Shown here: positions 1 to 8,017 of the stretch, in pieces
Layout of the letters: the number at the start of each line of letters is the position of its first letter
Numbering within the stretch: the first letter of the stretch is position 1
NCBI GenBank assembly: GCA_003551365.1
Contig: PUMM01000132.1
Span: 1-49,283, forward strand
Reading direction: 5' to 3'
DNA length: 49,283 nt
Source of the DNA: Clostridia bacterium
GTDB lineage: Bacteria > Bacillota > Sulfobacillia > SLMV01
Position numbers and translations under genes: made by a program
The notes under the pieces: generated by a model
The model's database searches: none
Told to the model about the DNA's origin: nothing
The model's input: only the letters and a program-made list of their open reading frames with translations

Positions 1-312
1 GGCAGGGATATCGGGACCTGTGTCCTGCCCTCCGCCGAGATGAAAATCTACCTCACTGCGGCTACCGGGACGCGCATCTCGCGCCGCCTGCTGCAGCGCA
101 GATGTGAGGGTAGTCGGGTGAGCTGGGATCAGGCGGCCCGCAGTGTACTGGAGCGCGACAGGATAGATTCAACGCGCGAGGCATCACCCCTGAGGCCGGC
201 GCGAGATGCGGTGGTCGTGGACACCACCGACATGGGGCGGGAGGAAGTGGTGCAGTTGATGTTGTTCATCCTGTGCGCACGCATGCCCGCAGCCGGGAGG
301 GAGCAAGTATGA
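1..312 (+). CDS. cmk: Cytidylate kinase, C-terminal part (5' end outside window)
   Basis: Phosphorylates CMP and dCMP to the diphosphates with ATP, in the cytoplasm. Reading is open from base 1 and begins with GRDIGT, a hallmark of cytidylate kinases. It continues with a KIYLTA strand, an arginine-rich lid segment, RDRIDSTREASPLRPA (canonical form RDxxDSxRxxSPLxxA) and VVVDTTDM, all in the family order. About 103 residues are present; full-length enzymes have about 220, so the N-terminal P-loop half lies upstream. The stop overlaps the plsC start as ATGA, indicating translational coupling. The order cmk-plsC-ispH-S1 is common in Clostridia. Confidence 0.95.
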   Translation, partial: GRDIGTCVLPSAEMKIYLTAATGTRISRRLLQRRCEGSRVSWDQAARSVLERDRIDSTREASPLRPARDAVVVDTTDMGREEVVQLMLFILCARMPAAGREQV

Positions 313-920
313 TCGTGTATCGTCTGGCGACATTTCTGTTCCGGGTGCTGTTCTGGATTGCCTTCCGGATCCGGGTTACGGGCCGAGAAAACATTCCCCC
401 ATCGGGACCCCTGATAATCTGCGCGAATCACGTCAGCTGGCTGGATCCGCCGCTGGTGGCCGTCGTGGTGCCCCGTTGGGTACACTTTGTGGCCAAGGAG
501 GAGCTGTTCAGACTGCCGGTGGTTGGATGGGTTCTGTCCCGGTCCGAGATCATCCCGGTTCGTCGTGGACAGTCCGACCGGCGGATGATACGGGATGCCA
601 TTCGCATCCTGCGTTCAGACGGTGTTCTGGGTCTATTTCCCGAGGGAACTCGTCAGCGCTCCCGCCAACTGGCGGAGTTCGCACACGGTGCGGCCTATCT
701 GGCCGTCAAGTGTGATGCACCTGTGCTGCCCGTGGGAGTGAGTGGTGAGTACAGTTTTCTGTCCAGAATTCGCGTCCGCATCGGGCGGCCTGTCACTGCA
801 TCAGATGTAGAGCCGGTCCGGGATGGCGCCAAGCGCGCCGGGCGGCGCGAGAATCTCGACCGGATTACCCATGAGATCCGCGAGCAGATAGGGGAGTTGT
901 GTGATGATTCAGGAGACTGA
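309..920 (+). CDS. plsC: 1-acyl-sn-glycerol-3-phosphate acyltransferase
   Basis: Acylates lysophosphatidic acid to phosphatidic acid at the inner face of the membrane. The sequence has an N-terminal hydrophobic segment (about residues 3-20), the catalytic block NHVSWLDP (HX4D), the glycerophosphate-binding block FPEGTR, and a later LPVGV strand, in the order of the PlsC family. Length is 203 residues, normal for compact bacterial forms. The ATG at 309 is chosen over an upstream GTG at 273 because it follows GGGAGG by about 8 bases and overlaps the cmk stop by four bases. It may supply phosphatidate together with plsY and gpsA further along this window. Confidence 0.95.
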   Translation: MIVYRLATFLFRVLFWIAFRIRVTGRENIPPSGPLIICANHVSWLDPPLVAVVVPRWVHFVAKEELFRLPVVGWVLSRSEIIPVRRGQSDRRMIRDAIRILRSDGVLGLFPEGTRQRSRQLAEFAHGAAYLAVKCDAPVLPVGVSGEYSFLSRIRVRIGRPVTASDVEPVRDGAKRAGRRENLDRITHEIREQIGELCDDSGD

Positions 921-1803
921 GCTGTGCGTGGGCGGTCGGAAGATGCGAGTTCTGAGCTTGAGTGATGATGGGTTCTGCTATGGAGTGCGTCGCGCGCTTA
1001 CGCGGACCAGGGAGACTGCGGACCAGGAGGACATTCGTCCGGTCTTTACGCTGGGAGAGATCGTGCACAACCCCCGGGTGGTGGTTTCGCTGCGGGAGAG
1101 AGGAATCGTCGCTGCCGAAAGTGTGGACGACATCCCGGGGAATGCGGTTGTCGTGGTTCGGAGTCACGGAGTGGCACCTGAAGTGATGTGTGAGCTGCAG
1201 GGGCGGGGCGCTGAGGTGATTGATGCCACCTGTCCACGGGTGCGTCGGGTGCAGTCGGCCGCGGAGAAATACCGGGAGCGGGGAGTACCCATAGTCATAG
1301 TGGGCTACCCGGATCACCCGGAGGTGCAGGGAGTGCTGGGTCACTGCGGCGATGAGGTTGAGGTAGTGCAGTCGCAGAGCGAAGCTGCTGCCCTGCCGGC
1401 CGTTTGTGAGCGAGCAGTTCTGTTCCAGACCACCTTTGATCCAGAGAGAGGATCGCGGATGGTGCGCGCGCTGCAAGGCAATACCGGCACGCTGGAAGTT
1501 GAGGAGACCCTCTGCAATGTCGTCAGTGACCGACGGGCCGAGGTGAAGCAACTGGCCGAGGCTGCGGATTGCCTGGTGGTAGTCGGCGGAAAGAATAGTT
1601 CCAATACCTCTTCGCTGGTGGAAATCGGTCAGCGGGCAGGAATTGCGACGGTCCATGTTGAAACCCCTGATGAATTATCACCACAAGACTTGCGTGCAGC
1701 GCACGCCATAGCGGTGGTGGGGGGTACTTCAACTCCGGAGGAGGACATCAGGGCGACAGAGAAGAAGCTAATTCAGCTTCTGTGGAACTCTACTGGAGAT
1801 TGA
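901..1803 (+). CDS. ispH: 4-hydroxy-3-methylbut-2-enyl diphosphate reductase
   Basis: Last step of the MEP isoprenoid pathway: reduces HMBPP to IPP and DMAPP with an iron-sulfur cluster. Three cluster cysteines are in place: GFCYGV (C26), DATCPRV (C111) and ETLCNVV (C205). The substrate-binding motifs EIVHN, RSHG, DHPE and the SSNTSSL segment are also present. The third region reads CNVVSDRR where many homologues have C.AT..RQ, a modest divergence. Start is uncertain: GTG 901 or ATG 904 follow GGGGAG and overlap plsC by about 20 bases, whereas ATG 943 matches the usual family N-terminus (MRVLSLSDDGFC). Some Clostridia fuse IspH to ribosomal protein S1; here the S1 gene follows separately and in a different frame. 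Confidence 0.95.
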   Translation: MMIQETELCVGGRKMRVLSLSDDGFCYGVRRALTRTRETADQEDIRPVFTLGEIVHNPRVVVSLRERGIVAAESVDDIPGNAVVVVRSHGVAPEVMCELQGRGAEVIDATCPRVRRVQSAAEKYRERGVPIVIVGYPDHPEVQGVLGHCGDEVEVVQSQSEAAALPAVCERAVLFQTTFDPERGSRMVRALQGNTGTLEVEETLCNVVSDRRAEVKQLAEAADCLVVVGGKNSSNTSSLVEIGQRAGIATVHVETPDELSPQDLRAAHAIAVVGGTSTPEEDIRATEKKLIQLLWNSTGD

Positions 1804-1837
1804 AGGCAAGGTTTGTTATCTTTACAGGTAGGATATA

Positions 1838-1927
1838 GTGGCCAAAAACGAGGTGGGGGGCAAGATTACACGACCGATCTGCCGTACGAGAAATCGACCC
1901 GACCTGCCGACACCGAATCTGTATTAG
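1838..1927 (+). CDS. Possible 29-codon leader ORF upstream of the S1 gene
   Basis: A short frame starts at GTG 1838 behind AGGTAGGA and ends at TAG 1925. It lies in the same frame as the S1 gene that begins 55 bases further on. The peptide is basic (KITRPICRTRNR) and I do not recognise it. It could be a leader peptide, a remnant of a longer S1 start, or chance. There is no independent evidence that it is translated. Confidence 0.2.
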   Translation: MAKNEVGGKITRPICRTRNRPDLPTPNLY

Positions 1928-1981
1928 AGACCGACGATCAACAGCTTCGATAGTACCGCTGAAGGAGAGGAATATCTAGAC

Positions 1982-3574
1982 GTGTTATACGAAGAAAAAG
2001 AGAAGAACGAAGGTGCCGAAGAGGAAAAGGATGAACGGGAACAGGAAGAGCTGGTAGAAGAGGTGGAAATCGGGGAGGAGACCGCGGCCGAGGATACGGA
2101 GGACGAAGAGGATGTCCAGGAATCTGCGGAAGAAGAGGATGCTGCTTCGAGCGATGAGGACTCCGAGGCAGAGTGTGAATGTGCAGAGGATGAGCCCGAG
2201 GTACAATGCACAGAAGATGAGGAACCTGAGGTAGAGTGCGCAGAAGATGAACCCGAAGAAGATGAGGAGCCCGAGGTAGAATGCGCACAGGAAGAAGGTT
2301 CCGAAATAGAGGACGAGCCGGAAGAATCCGTGGCCGAGGCTGAGGAAGAAGAGGAAGACGATGAGGCCATCCCCAGCATGGAGGAAACCGAGGCTGCGCT
2401 GGATTTCGAACCTCTGGAGCCGGGGGATGTCGTCGAGGGAACCGTCGTTCAGGTCAATGATGACAACGTCCTGGTGGATGTCCGCTACAAGTCCGACGGC
2501 GTAATTCCTCTTTCCGAACTCAGGCTCAAGCCCGGCGAGCAGCCACAGGATGTCTTCTCGGTCGGGGAAGAGCTTCCAGTTTATATCCTCAGTGTGGACG
2601 GCAGGGACGGCGCAGTATTGGCTTCCTACCGACGCGCACTGGACGAGATTGCCTGGGATCGCCTTTACCTCGCCCACGAGGAAAAAGAGACCATTGAGGC
2701 GCCCGTCGTTGAAGAGGTCAAGGGCGGTCTGGTGCTGGACGTCTTTGGTCTTCGCGGCTTCATGCCGGCATCACACGTCGACCGGGGATTCGTCAGCGAC
2801 CTCTCGGTTTACGTGGGGGAGAAGGTCAATGCCCGGGTGATCGAATTGGATCGCAACAAGAACCGCATAATCCTCTCCCGCAAGATCGTTCTGGAGGAAG
2901 AGCACCAGGAGCGCAAGCAGGATACCTGGTCGTCCCTGGAAGAGGGACAGGTACGCGAGGGGGTCGTCAAGGGAATCACCGACTTCGGGGCGTTCGTCGA
3001 CCTTGGTGGAGTTGATGGATTGCTGCACGTTTCTCAGATGTCCTGGGGACGCGTCGACCATCCCTCCGATGTGGTTTCCGAGGGAGAGGAGATCGAGGTC
3101 AAGGTTCTGCGCGTGGATCCGGATGAAGACAAGATTTCTTTGGGGCTCAAGCAACTGCAGCCCGACCCGTGGGAGAATGTGGATGAGAAGTACTCCCCCA
3201 ACGATATCATACGCGGTCGGATCATGCGCATCGCTCCGTTCGGCGCTTTCGTTGAACTGGAGCCCGGTGTTGAGGGTCTCGTACACATTTCTGAGCTTGC
3301 CGACTACCATGTGGGCGAGCCCAGTGAGGTCGTCTCTGAGGGAGAAGATGTCACTGTTAAGGTCCTTCGGGTAGACCCCGATGACCGCCGGATCAGTCTG
3401 AGCCTGAAAGAGGCGCGCCGGGAGGACGAGACCCAGACCAAGTCCAGCCGACGGGCCGGAAGCCTCACCCTGGGCGATGTATTCGGTGATCTTCTGACCG
3501 AGACTCGCGATCGGCTGAGCGATGATGAAAAGGCAGAGGACGAGCAGGACGAGGGAGAAGAGGAAGATAAGTGA
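1982..3574 (+). CDS. S1 RNA-binding domain protein (ribosomal protein S1-like) with acidic N-terminal extension
   Basis: Probably binds mRNA or the ribosome as bacterial S1 does. Four S1 (OB-fold) domains can be read at about residues 146-216, 234-301, 320-391 and 405-476; the last two carry typical GxVxxIxxFGAFV and GLxHxS motifs. Residues 1-140 are almost entirely Glu/Asp, with a repeated decapeptide of the form EPEVxCAEDE, and the tail (512-530) is acidic again. E. coli S1 has six domains and Clostridia commonly four. The GTG start follows GGAGAGG by 11 bases; no ATG exists upstream in frame and a TAG lies at 1925. The stop overlaps the fni start (GTGA). The acidic head is not part of the ordinary family and its role is unknown. 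Confidence 0.9.
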   Translation: MLYEEKEKNEGAEEEKDEREQEELVEEVEIGEETAAEDTEDEEDVQESAEEEDAASSDEDSEAECECAEDEPEVQCTEDEEPEVECAEDEPEEDEEPEVECAQEEGSEIEDEPEESVAEAEEEEEDDEAIPSMEETEAALDFEPLEPGDVVEGTVVQVNDDNVLVDVRYKSDGVIPLSELRLKPGEQPQDVFSVGEELPVYILSVDGRDGAVLASYRRALDEIAWDRLYLAHEEKETIEAPVVEEVKGGLVLDVFGLRGFMPASHVDRGFVSDLSVYVGEKVNARVIELDRNKNRIILSRKIVLEEEHQERKQDTWSSLEEGQVREGVVKGITDFGAFVDLGGVDGLLHVSQMSWGRVDHPSDVVSEGEEIEVKVLRVDPDEDKISLGLKQLQPDPWENVDEKYSPNDIIRGRIMRIAPFGAFVELEPGVEGLVHISELADYHVGEPSEVVSEGEDVTVKVLRVDPDDRRISLSLKEARREDETQTKSSRRAGSLTLGDVFGDLLTETRDRLSDDEKAEDEQDEGEEEDK

Positions 3575-4686
3575 CCGAGGATGATATCGAGGGGTCCCAG
3601 CCTGATCCCGACCCCTCGTGTGAAGAACGTTTGAAAAGGAAGATGGATCATCTCGATCTGGCGCTCACGGCGCCGGATGGGCCATTGAGCCCCGGATTTT
3701 CAGACGTGCATCTCATTCACAGGGCCGCTCCGGTCACTGATCTCCCCGATATCGATTTACGCACTGCTCTTTGGGGGCGAGAACTCTCGTCCCCATTTTT
3801 CGTGGATGCCATGACTGGAGGGCCCCGGATGGGCGGAGAGGTGAATGCAGCACTGGCGGGTGCAGCCCGTGCGGCCGGTTGGGGTATGGCGGCTGGGTCA
3901 CAGCAGATTGCTCTGCAAGACGACCACTGCAGCGAAACTTTTGCCGTGATAAGGCAAAATCACCCGTCGGGGTGGGTGGCGGCCAACCTGTCCGCGGGCG
4001 TCGACCCGCAGCACGCACGTCGGGCGGTGGAGATGCTCTCCGCTGATGCACTGCAGCTGCATTTGAATGCCGCGCAGGAGCTTCTCATGCCGGAGGGCGA
4101 TCGAGAGTTTGCCGCCATCCTCGACAGCATCCGGGCAGTGGTGGATGAGTGCTCTCTGCCCGTCATGGTCAAGGAGGTCGGATTTGGCATCTCCCGGGAT
4201 GCGGCGCGGGACCTGCTGGACTGTGGCGTCCATGCCATCAATGTGGCTGGCGCGGGCGGAAGCAACTTCGCTGCCATAGAGTTGTCGCGTGCAGATGCTG
4301 CAGGCCATCGCCCGGTGCAGCCTGCTGACTATCTTTCGTGGGGCATCCCCACCGTGCCCTCGCTGGCAGAGACGGCTTCTGCCGTCCGGGACAGCGATGT
4401 TGCCCTGATAGCCAGCGGCGGAGTTCGTTCTCCCCTCGATGCAGTGAAGGCGCTGGTTCTCGGCGCCGATATGGTGTCTGTAGCTGGCCCAGTGTGGAGG
4501 GTACTCCGGTTGCAAGGGGAGGCGGGGGTACGTGACTATATGCGGCGCTGGAATGAAGACGTTGGGCGCTTTCTCCTGCTCCTCGGAGCTGGTAATGTCG
4601 GCGACCTGTCCTCCCTTCCCTATGTGATCACCGGCGACACCGCAGAGTACATGCGGGGACGCGGTCATCCCACCTTCCGGCGCTGA
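3571..4686 (+). CDS. fni: Type 2 isopentenyl-diphosphate delta-isomerase
   Basis: FMN- and NADPH-dependent interconversion of IPP and DMAPP in the cytoplasm. Family motifs are seen in order: RKMDHLDLAL near the N-terminus, FVDAMTGG (FMN site), AAGSQQ, LQLHLNAAQE with the Gln/Glu used in isomerisation, VKEVGFG, the GAGG loop, and SGGVRSPLDAVKAL for the FMN phosphate. The length of 371 residues is slightly above usual because of a 20-residue acidic head. It is translationally coupled to the S1 gene by a GTGA overlap. With ispH two genes upstream, the operon holds both the end of the MEP pathway and its isomerase. Confidence 0.95.
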   Translation: MTEDDIEGSQPDPDPSCEERLKRKMDHLDLALTAPDGPLSPGFSDVHLIHRAAPVTDLPDIDLRTALWGRELSSPFFVDAMTGGPRMGGEVNAALAGAARAAGWGMAAGSQQIALQDDHCSETFAVIRQNHPSGWVAANLSAGVDPQHARRAVEMLSADALQLHLNAAQELLMPEGDREFAAILDSIRAVVDECSLPVMVKEVGFGISRDAARDLLDCGVHAINVAGAGGSNFAAIELSRADAAGHRPVQPADYLSWGIPTVPSLAETASAVRDSDVALIASGGVRSPLDAVKALVLGADMVSVAGPVWRVLRLQGEAGVRDYMRRWNEDVGRFLLLLGAGNVGDLSSLPYVITGDTAEYMRGRGHPTFRR

Positions 4687-5056
4687 TTGCAAAGCAGGAT
4701 GTGCCGTTTTCCTCGTGGACTTCTGAGAATCGGACTGGTGATCTGCCCGGGTTCATTGCCACCCGCCACTCCATGGACTGCCCCGACAAATGGCAACAGT
4801 GTGTCCAGATGGCGACGTTAATCCCCCGGGTCATGGCTGCGGCCATTTCGGTCCCCGGGGATCTCCCGCCGGGTTCGACCGTCTGCTCCCACACATTCAC
4901 CATCTCTCCGCAGTCAGCGCCATTCAGGTGCTGGCCCGAAGCCCATTTTCTCACCCCTCACACCCCGGTCGCCCCCGGGCGAACTGGCATAACGCCGGAT
5001 GAAAGGCGGGATGATAGACCCATAGGCGGGTCCAAGAGCTGTAGAGGGGGGTAACG
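4687..5056 (+). other. Intergenic stretch without a recognisable gene
   Basis: These 370 bases separate fni from the sporulation-linked operon. Frames open here give proline- and cysteine-rich peptides with no family resemblance. No clear sigma-A promoter or U-tailed terminator was seen. A promoter for the downstream operon is expected here but could not be placed convincingly. Confidence 0.5.
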
Positions 5057-5695
5057 ATGCCTTTCGGATCGATTCTGCTGCTGATCGTATCGGTGGCCGT
5101 GCTGTTCGGTCTGCTTCATCGCGTGCTGGATCGGATGGGACTTACGGATTGGGGCGCCATACTGTTCATCGCATTGATTGTGGCGGGAGGCTACGTAAAC
5201 ATTGTGTTGATAAGTGAACCTGAACTGCGGGTGAATGCCGGCGGTGCACTGGTTCCCCTGTTCCTGGCAGTGTACCTGTTCCGCAGAGCCGACACCCGAA
5301 CCGAGCGCGCGCGTCTGTTGGTTGCCACTCTGCTGACCGGAGCGGCGGTCTTCATACTGGGCAGAGTGCTGCCGGAGGACCCGGGAGATATGTGGGTATC
5401 TCCACTGTGGTTGTTCTCGCTGAGCGGTGGTCTCATTGCCTACGTGCTCGGCAGGTCGCGGCGGAGTGCCTTTGCTGCAGGTACCATGGGGATCATTGTT
5501 GCAGATGTCCTGCAGTATGCAGAGATTGTGGCTCTTGGGCTCCCCGGCCGGATATGGCTGGGGGGCGGCGGGGCCTTTGACACAGCAATAATCGCCGGAG
5601 TCGTGGCAGTGGGGGTGGCAGAGCTGGTAGGAGAGATCCGCGAGCGACTGCATTGCACCCGTTTGGCGTCCGGGGAGGTGAGGCAGGGTGACTGA
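5057..5695 (+). CDS. DUF1614-like integral membrane protein
   Basis: A 212-residue protein with about six hydrophobic segments (roughly residues 3-20, 30-52, 57-76, 88-106, 115-133 and 138-180) and a short polar tail. The pattern and the position next to spoIIP and a YIEGI gene resemble the DUF1614 family of Firmicutes; this assignment comes from remembered context and topology, not a catalytic motif. ATG 5057 follows the purine-rich run GAGGGGGG. The end overlaps the spoIIP start by 8 bases, so the two are probably co-translated. A role in sporulation is inferred from neighbours only. Confidence 0.65.
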   Translation: MPFGSILLLIVSVAVLFGLLHRVLDRMGLTDWGAILFIALIVAGGYVNIVLISEPELRVNAGGALVPLFLAVYLFRRADTRTERARLLVATLLTGAAVFILGRVLPEDPGDMWVSPLWLFSLSGGLIAYVLGRSRRSAFAAGTMGIIVADVLQYAEIVALGLPGRIWLGGGGAFDTAIIAGVVAVGVAELVGEIRERLHCTRLASGEVRQGD

Positions 5696-6764
5696 CCCGA
5701 CCCGGTTGACTGCGGCTGTAGTTCTGTCCCTTGCAGTCATGTTTGTGTGGTGTGCGCCGGCCCGGGGGGAGGAGCTGAGGGATGGGTATTTCACGGTGTA
5801 CACCGCGATGGATCAGACGATCCTGCAGACCGGACGCACCCTGCGTCCGGGCGATACCTTCATCGATGAGGACAACCGGGAGTATGCCATTGAGCGCGTG
5901 TATGACCGTCGGGCCCGGGCGCGGCACATTGGTGACATTGATACGGAGGAGCCCTCCAGTGATCACCCTCCTGCGGACGTGCAGGGTGGCTTTCGTATCT
6001 GGTCAGTCTTCCAGCAGGAGGAAGAAGAGTCGCAAAAGGTAGTGGGCATCTATCACACGCACAGTTCGGAGTCGTTCGTGCCCACTTCCGGCACGGATTC
6101 CCGTGAGGGACAGGGCGATGTGATCCAGGTAGGAGCGACCATGGCAGATGCCCTGCGCGATCAGGGTTTCGCTGTCAAACACGATTCGACATCCCACGAC
6201 CCACACGATGCCGGCGCGTACACCCGTTCCCGTCGCACTGCGGTCTCCATGCTGGAACAGGCTCCCGAGGTTCTGTTTGATGTGCACCGCGATATGGGTC
6301 CGGCGACCGCCTATCTGACGGAGATAGATGGTGATGAGGTGGCCCGCATCCTTCTGGTCGTTGGGCGTGCCAATCCTCATCAGCAGGCGAATCTCAGCTT
6401 TGCACAGGCCCTGAAGAATCAGGCAGATGAGAAGTACCCGGGACTGGTCAAGGGGATACTCAAGGCCGGAGGCGACTACAATCAGGATCTCGGCCCGCGC
6501 GTGCTCCTGCTGGAGATAGGCAGCGCAGAGATCACTCTGGAGCATGCACAGGACTCCGGGGAGATGATGGCGGATGTCCTGGGTGACAAGATGGCAGTTG
6601 ATGAACCGGAAGAGCGGGCGGCCTGGCGTTCCGCTCTTCTGATCCTCGTAGTGGTTCTTCTCGGTGGGGGAGCCTTTCTCTGGGTTTCCACTGGAAGCTG
6701 GGAGGAGGCCCGGGCCCGCCTTGGTCAGTATCTGCCCTGGACCACCAGAGGCCGGGCCAGGTAG
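5688..6764 (+). CDS. spoIIP: Stage II sporulation protein P (septal peptidoglycan hydrolase)
   Basis: SpoIIP works with SpoIID and SpoIIM to dissolve septal peptidoglycan so that the mother cell can engulf the forespore; it has amidase and endopeptidase activity. Residues 7-24 form a signal/anchor helix. The catalytic domain carries IYHTHSSES (H123, H125, E128) and VLFDVHRD (D198-D202), matching the family zinc and active-site motifs. A second hydrophobic helix at about 314-334, followed by a basic tail, is an addition compared with the singly anchored Bacillus protein. The GTG 5688 start overlaps the upstream membrane gene. The YIEGI and capping genes follow. Confidence 0.92.
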   Translation: MTDPTRLTAAVVLSLAVMFVWCAPARGEELRDGYFTVYTAMDQTILQTGRTLRPGDTFIDEDNREYAIERVYDRRARARHIGDIDTEEPSSDHPPADVQGGFRIWSVFQQEEEESQKVVGIYHTHSSESFVPTSGTDSREGQGDVIQVGATMADALRDQGFAVKHDSTSHDPHDAGAYTRSRRTAVSMLEQAPEVLFDVHRDMGPATAYLTEIDGDEVARILLVVGRANPHQQANLSFAQALKNQADEKYPGLVKGILKAGGDYNQDLGPRVLLLEIGSAEITLEHAQDSGEMMADVLGDKMAVDEPEERAAWRSALLILVVVLLGGGAFLWVSTGSWEEARARLGQYLPWTTRGRAR

Positions 6765-6781
6765 CTGTCGGGGAGGTACCG

Positions 6782-7654
6782 ATGGATGAACGACACCTGA
6801 TGGCCATTGCACTGGGCACACTGTGGGGGACGGTGGGTCGTCTGCTGTTCCTGCGCGTGGACTACCGCGCCTACCCCTCCTATCCCCATGCCTACGCAGC
6901 GCATCTGGCCTTTGGTCTGATTGCTTCTGTAGTGGGAGCGGTGGCTCCGGTGGCCCTGGCCGCAGAACAGTATGATGCTGTGACGTTCCTGCTGCTTGTG
7001 GCCACTCAGTTCCGGGAAATAAGAGACATGGAGCGCAATAAACTCAGCAATTTGGAGACCATCGAACTGGTGCCGCGCGGAGCCAACTACATAGAGGGGA
7101 TTGCGGAGGTATTTGAGCTGCGCAACTATCTCATCATGCTGGTAGGGGCGGGAGCCTCCGGAGCCGTAGTTTTATGGGGAGCTGCTCCCGGCGTAGCCGG
7201 TGGGGCCGCTCTTCTGGCTCTCGCCGGGTGGGCTCGTTCTGATCTGCGCATCTGTGATGTTGCCCGGGTGCAATCTGCGCCGGTGCACTTTCAGGGGGCA
7301 GAGCTTTTCGTCGGTGATGTGCACATCATGAACATCGCGCTGGCCGAATCCCGTCAGAGAATCGAGGAGTTCGGTGTGGGTCTCATTCTCTCCCCCCGCA
7401 GCGACGAGTTCCTTGGCGTACTCGATAATATGGGACAGCGTCAGGCCGTGGTGCACGATCTGATTCACGTCCTCGGCAACAGGGAGGATGTAGATTCGCC
7501 CGAGCTGAAACCGCAGGTACGCAAGGACCAGAGAAGCCATCAACTGGGAGTATATTTCTGTCCGGTGGATTCCGATCCCGATCGGGTGCGCAGCATTGCC
7601 GGCAATGTTCCCGTCCTCAGCAACGCCAGAAAGGGCAGCGGGGAGGGTTTGTGA
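6782..7654 (+). CDS. YIEGI family membrane protein
   Basis: A 290-residue protein that contains the signature NYIEGIAEVFE for which the family is named. It begins with a hydrophobic region including GTLWGTVGRLLFLRVDYR; further membrane segments lie near residues 40-60 and 118-155, followed by a soluble domain. The family is found in endospore formers and its molecular function is not established. ATG 6782 follows GGGGAGG by about 6 bases. It lies 17 bases after spoIIP and touches the next gene, which encodes the small partner usually named the capping complex subunit for YIEGI. Co-location with spoIIP supports a role in sporulation. Confidence 0.85.
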   Translation: MDERHLMAIALGTLWGTVGRLLFLRVDYRAYPSYPHAYAAHLAFGLIASVVGAVAPVALAAEQYDAVTFLLLVATQFREIRDMERNKLSNLETIELVPRGANYIEGIAEVFELRNYLIMLVGAGASGAVVLWGAAPGVAGGAALLALAGWARSDLRICDVARVQSAPVHFQGAELFVGDVHIMNIALAESRQRIEEFGVGLILSPRSDEFLGVLDNMGQRQAVVHDLIHVLGNREDVDSPELKPQVRKDQRSHQLGVYFCPVDSDPDRVRSIAGNVPVLSNARKGSGEGL

Positions 7655-7851
7655 TGACCAAGGTGAAGCTGGAAAAACGGGCTGCGTTTCTCATTACCGC
7701 CGATCCGGGCCGGATCAGCGGGGGTGGAGTGCCGGTGATCGTGGTTGACGATGAGGAGGAAATGGAGGGAGTGGCTGCCACGCTTTCCCGCATCATGGAT
7801 GGCGTCGCGCACGATTTGGGAACCGGGGTCTATGTTGTGGTCCAGCACTGA
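7654..7851 (+). CDS. Capping complex subunit for YIEGI
   Basis: A 65-residue soluble protein with alternating beta-strand and helix character (AFLITADPG, VPVIVVDDEEEMEGVA, GVYVVVQH). Its size and position directly after a YIEGI gene match the small protein that pairs with YIEGI in Firmicutes. ATG 7654 shares its first base with the upstream TGA stop and follows GGAGGG by 6 bases; GTG 7651 is the alternative. The biochemical role of the pair is not known. Confidence 0.75.
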   Translation: MTKVKLEKRAAFLITADPGRISGGGVPVIVVDDEEEMEGVAATLSRIMDGVAHDLGTGVYVVVQH

Positions 7852-8017
7852 GACCCGGTCTGCCCCACGGCCGGCAGTGGGACCGTACTGAGCGGGATTG
7901 CATCGATCAGACCGGAGATCAGAGCTGGCGTCGCCTGGATCTCCTTGATATGGTGAGCTGCTTGTTCGATAATGTTGAGGAACCCTTGGTTAATCGTTCT
8001 GGAGTGGGGGAGCAGTC

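Noticed and set aside
1985-2677. Reverse-strand frames rich in Ser or Phe/Leu opposite the S1 acidic head
   Set aside because: They are antisense readings of GAG/GAA repeats, with no start context or domain.
4701-5054. A 117-codon frame between fni and the DUF1614-like gene
   Set aside because: Its composition is not coding-like (Pro/Cys/Ser scatter), there is no ribosome-binding site, and another frame overlaps it.
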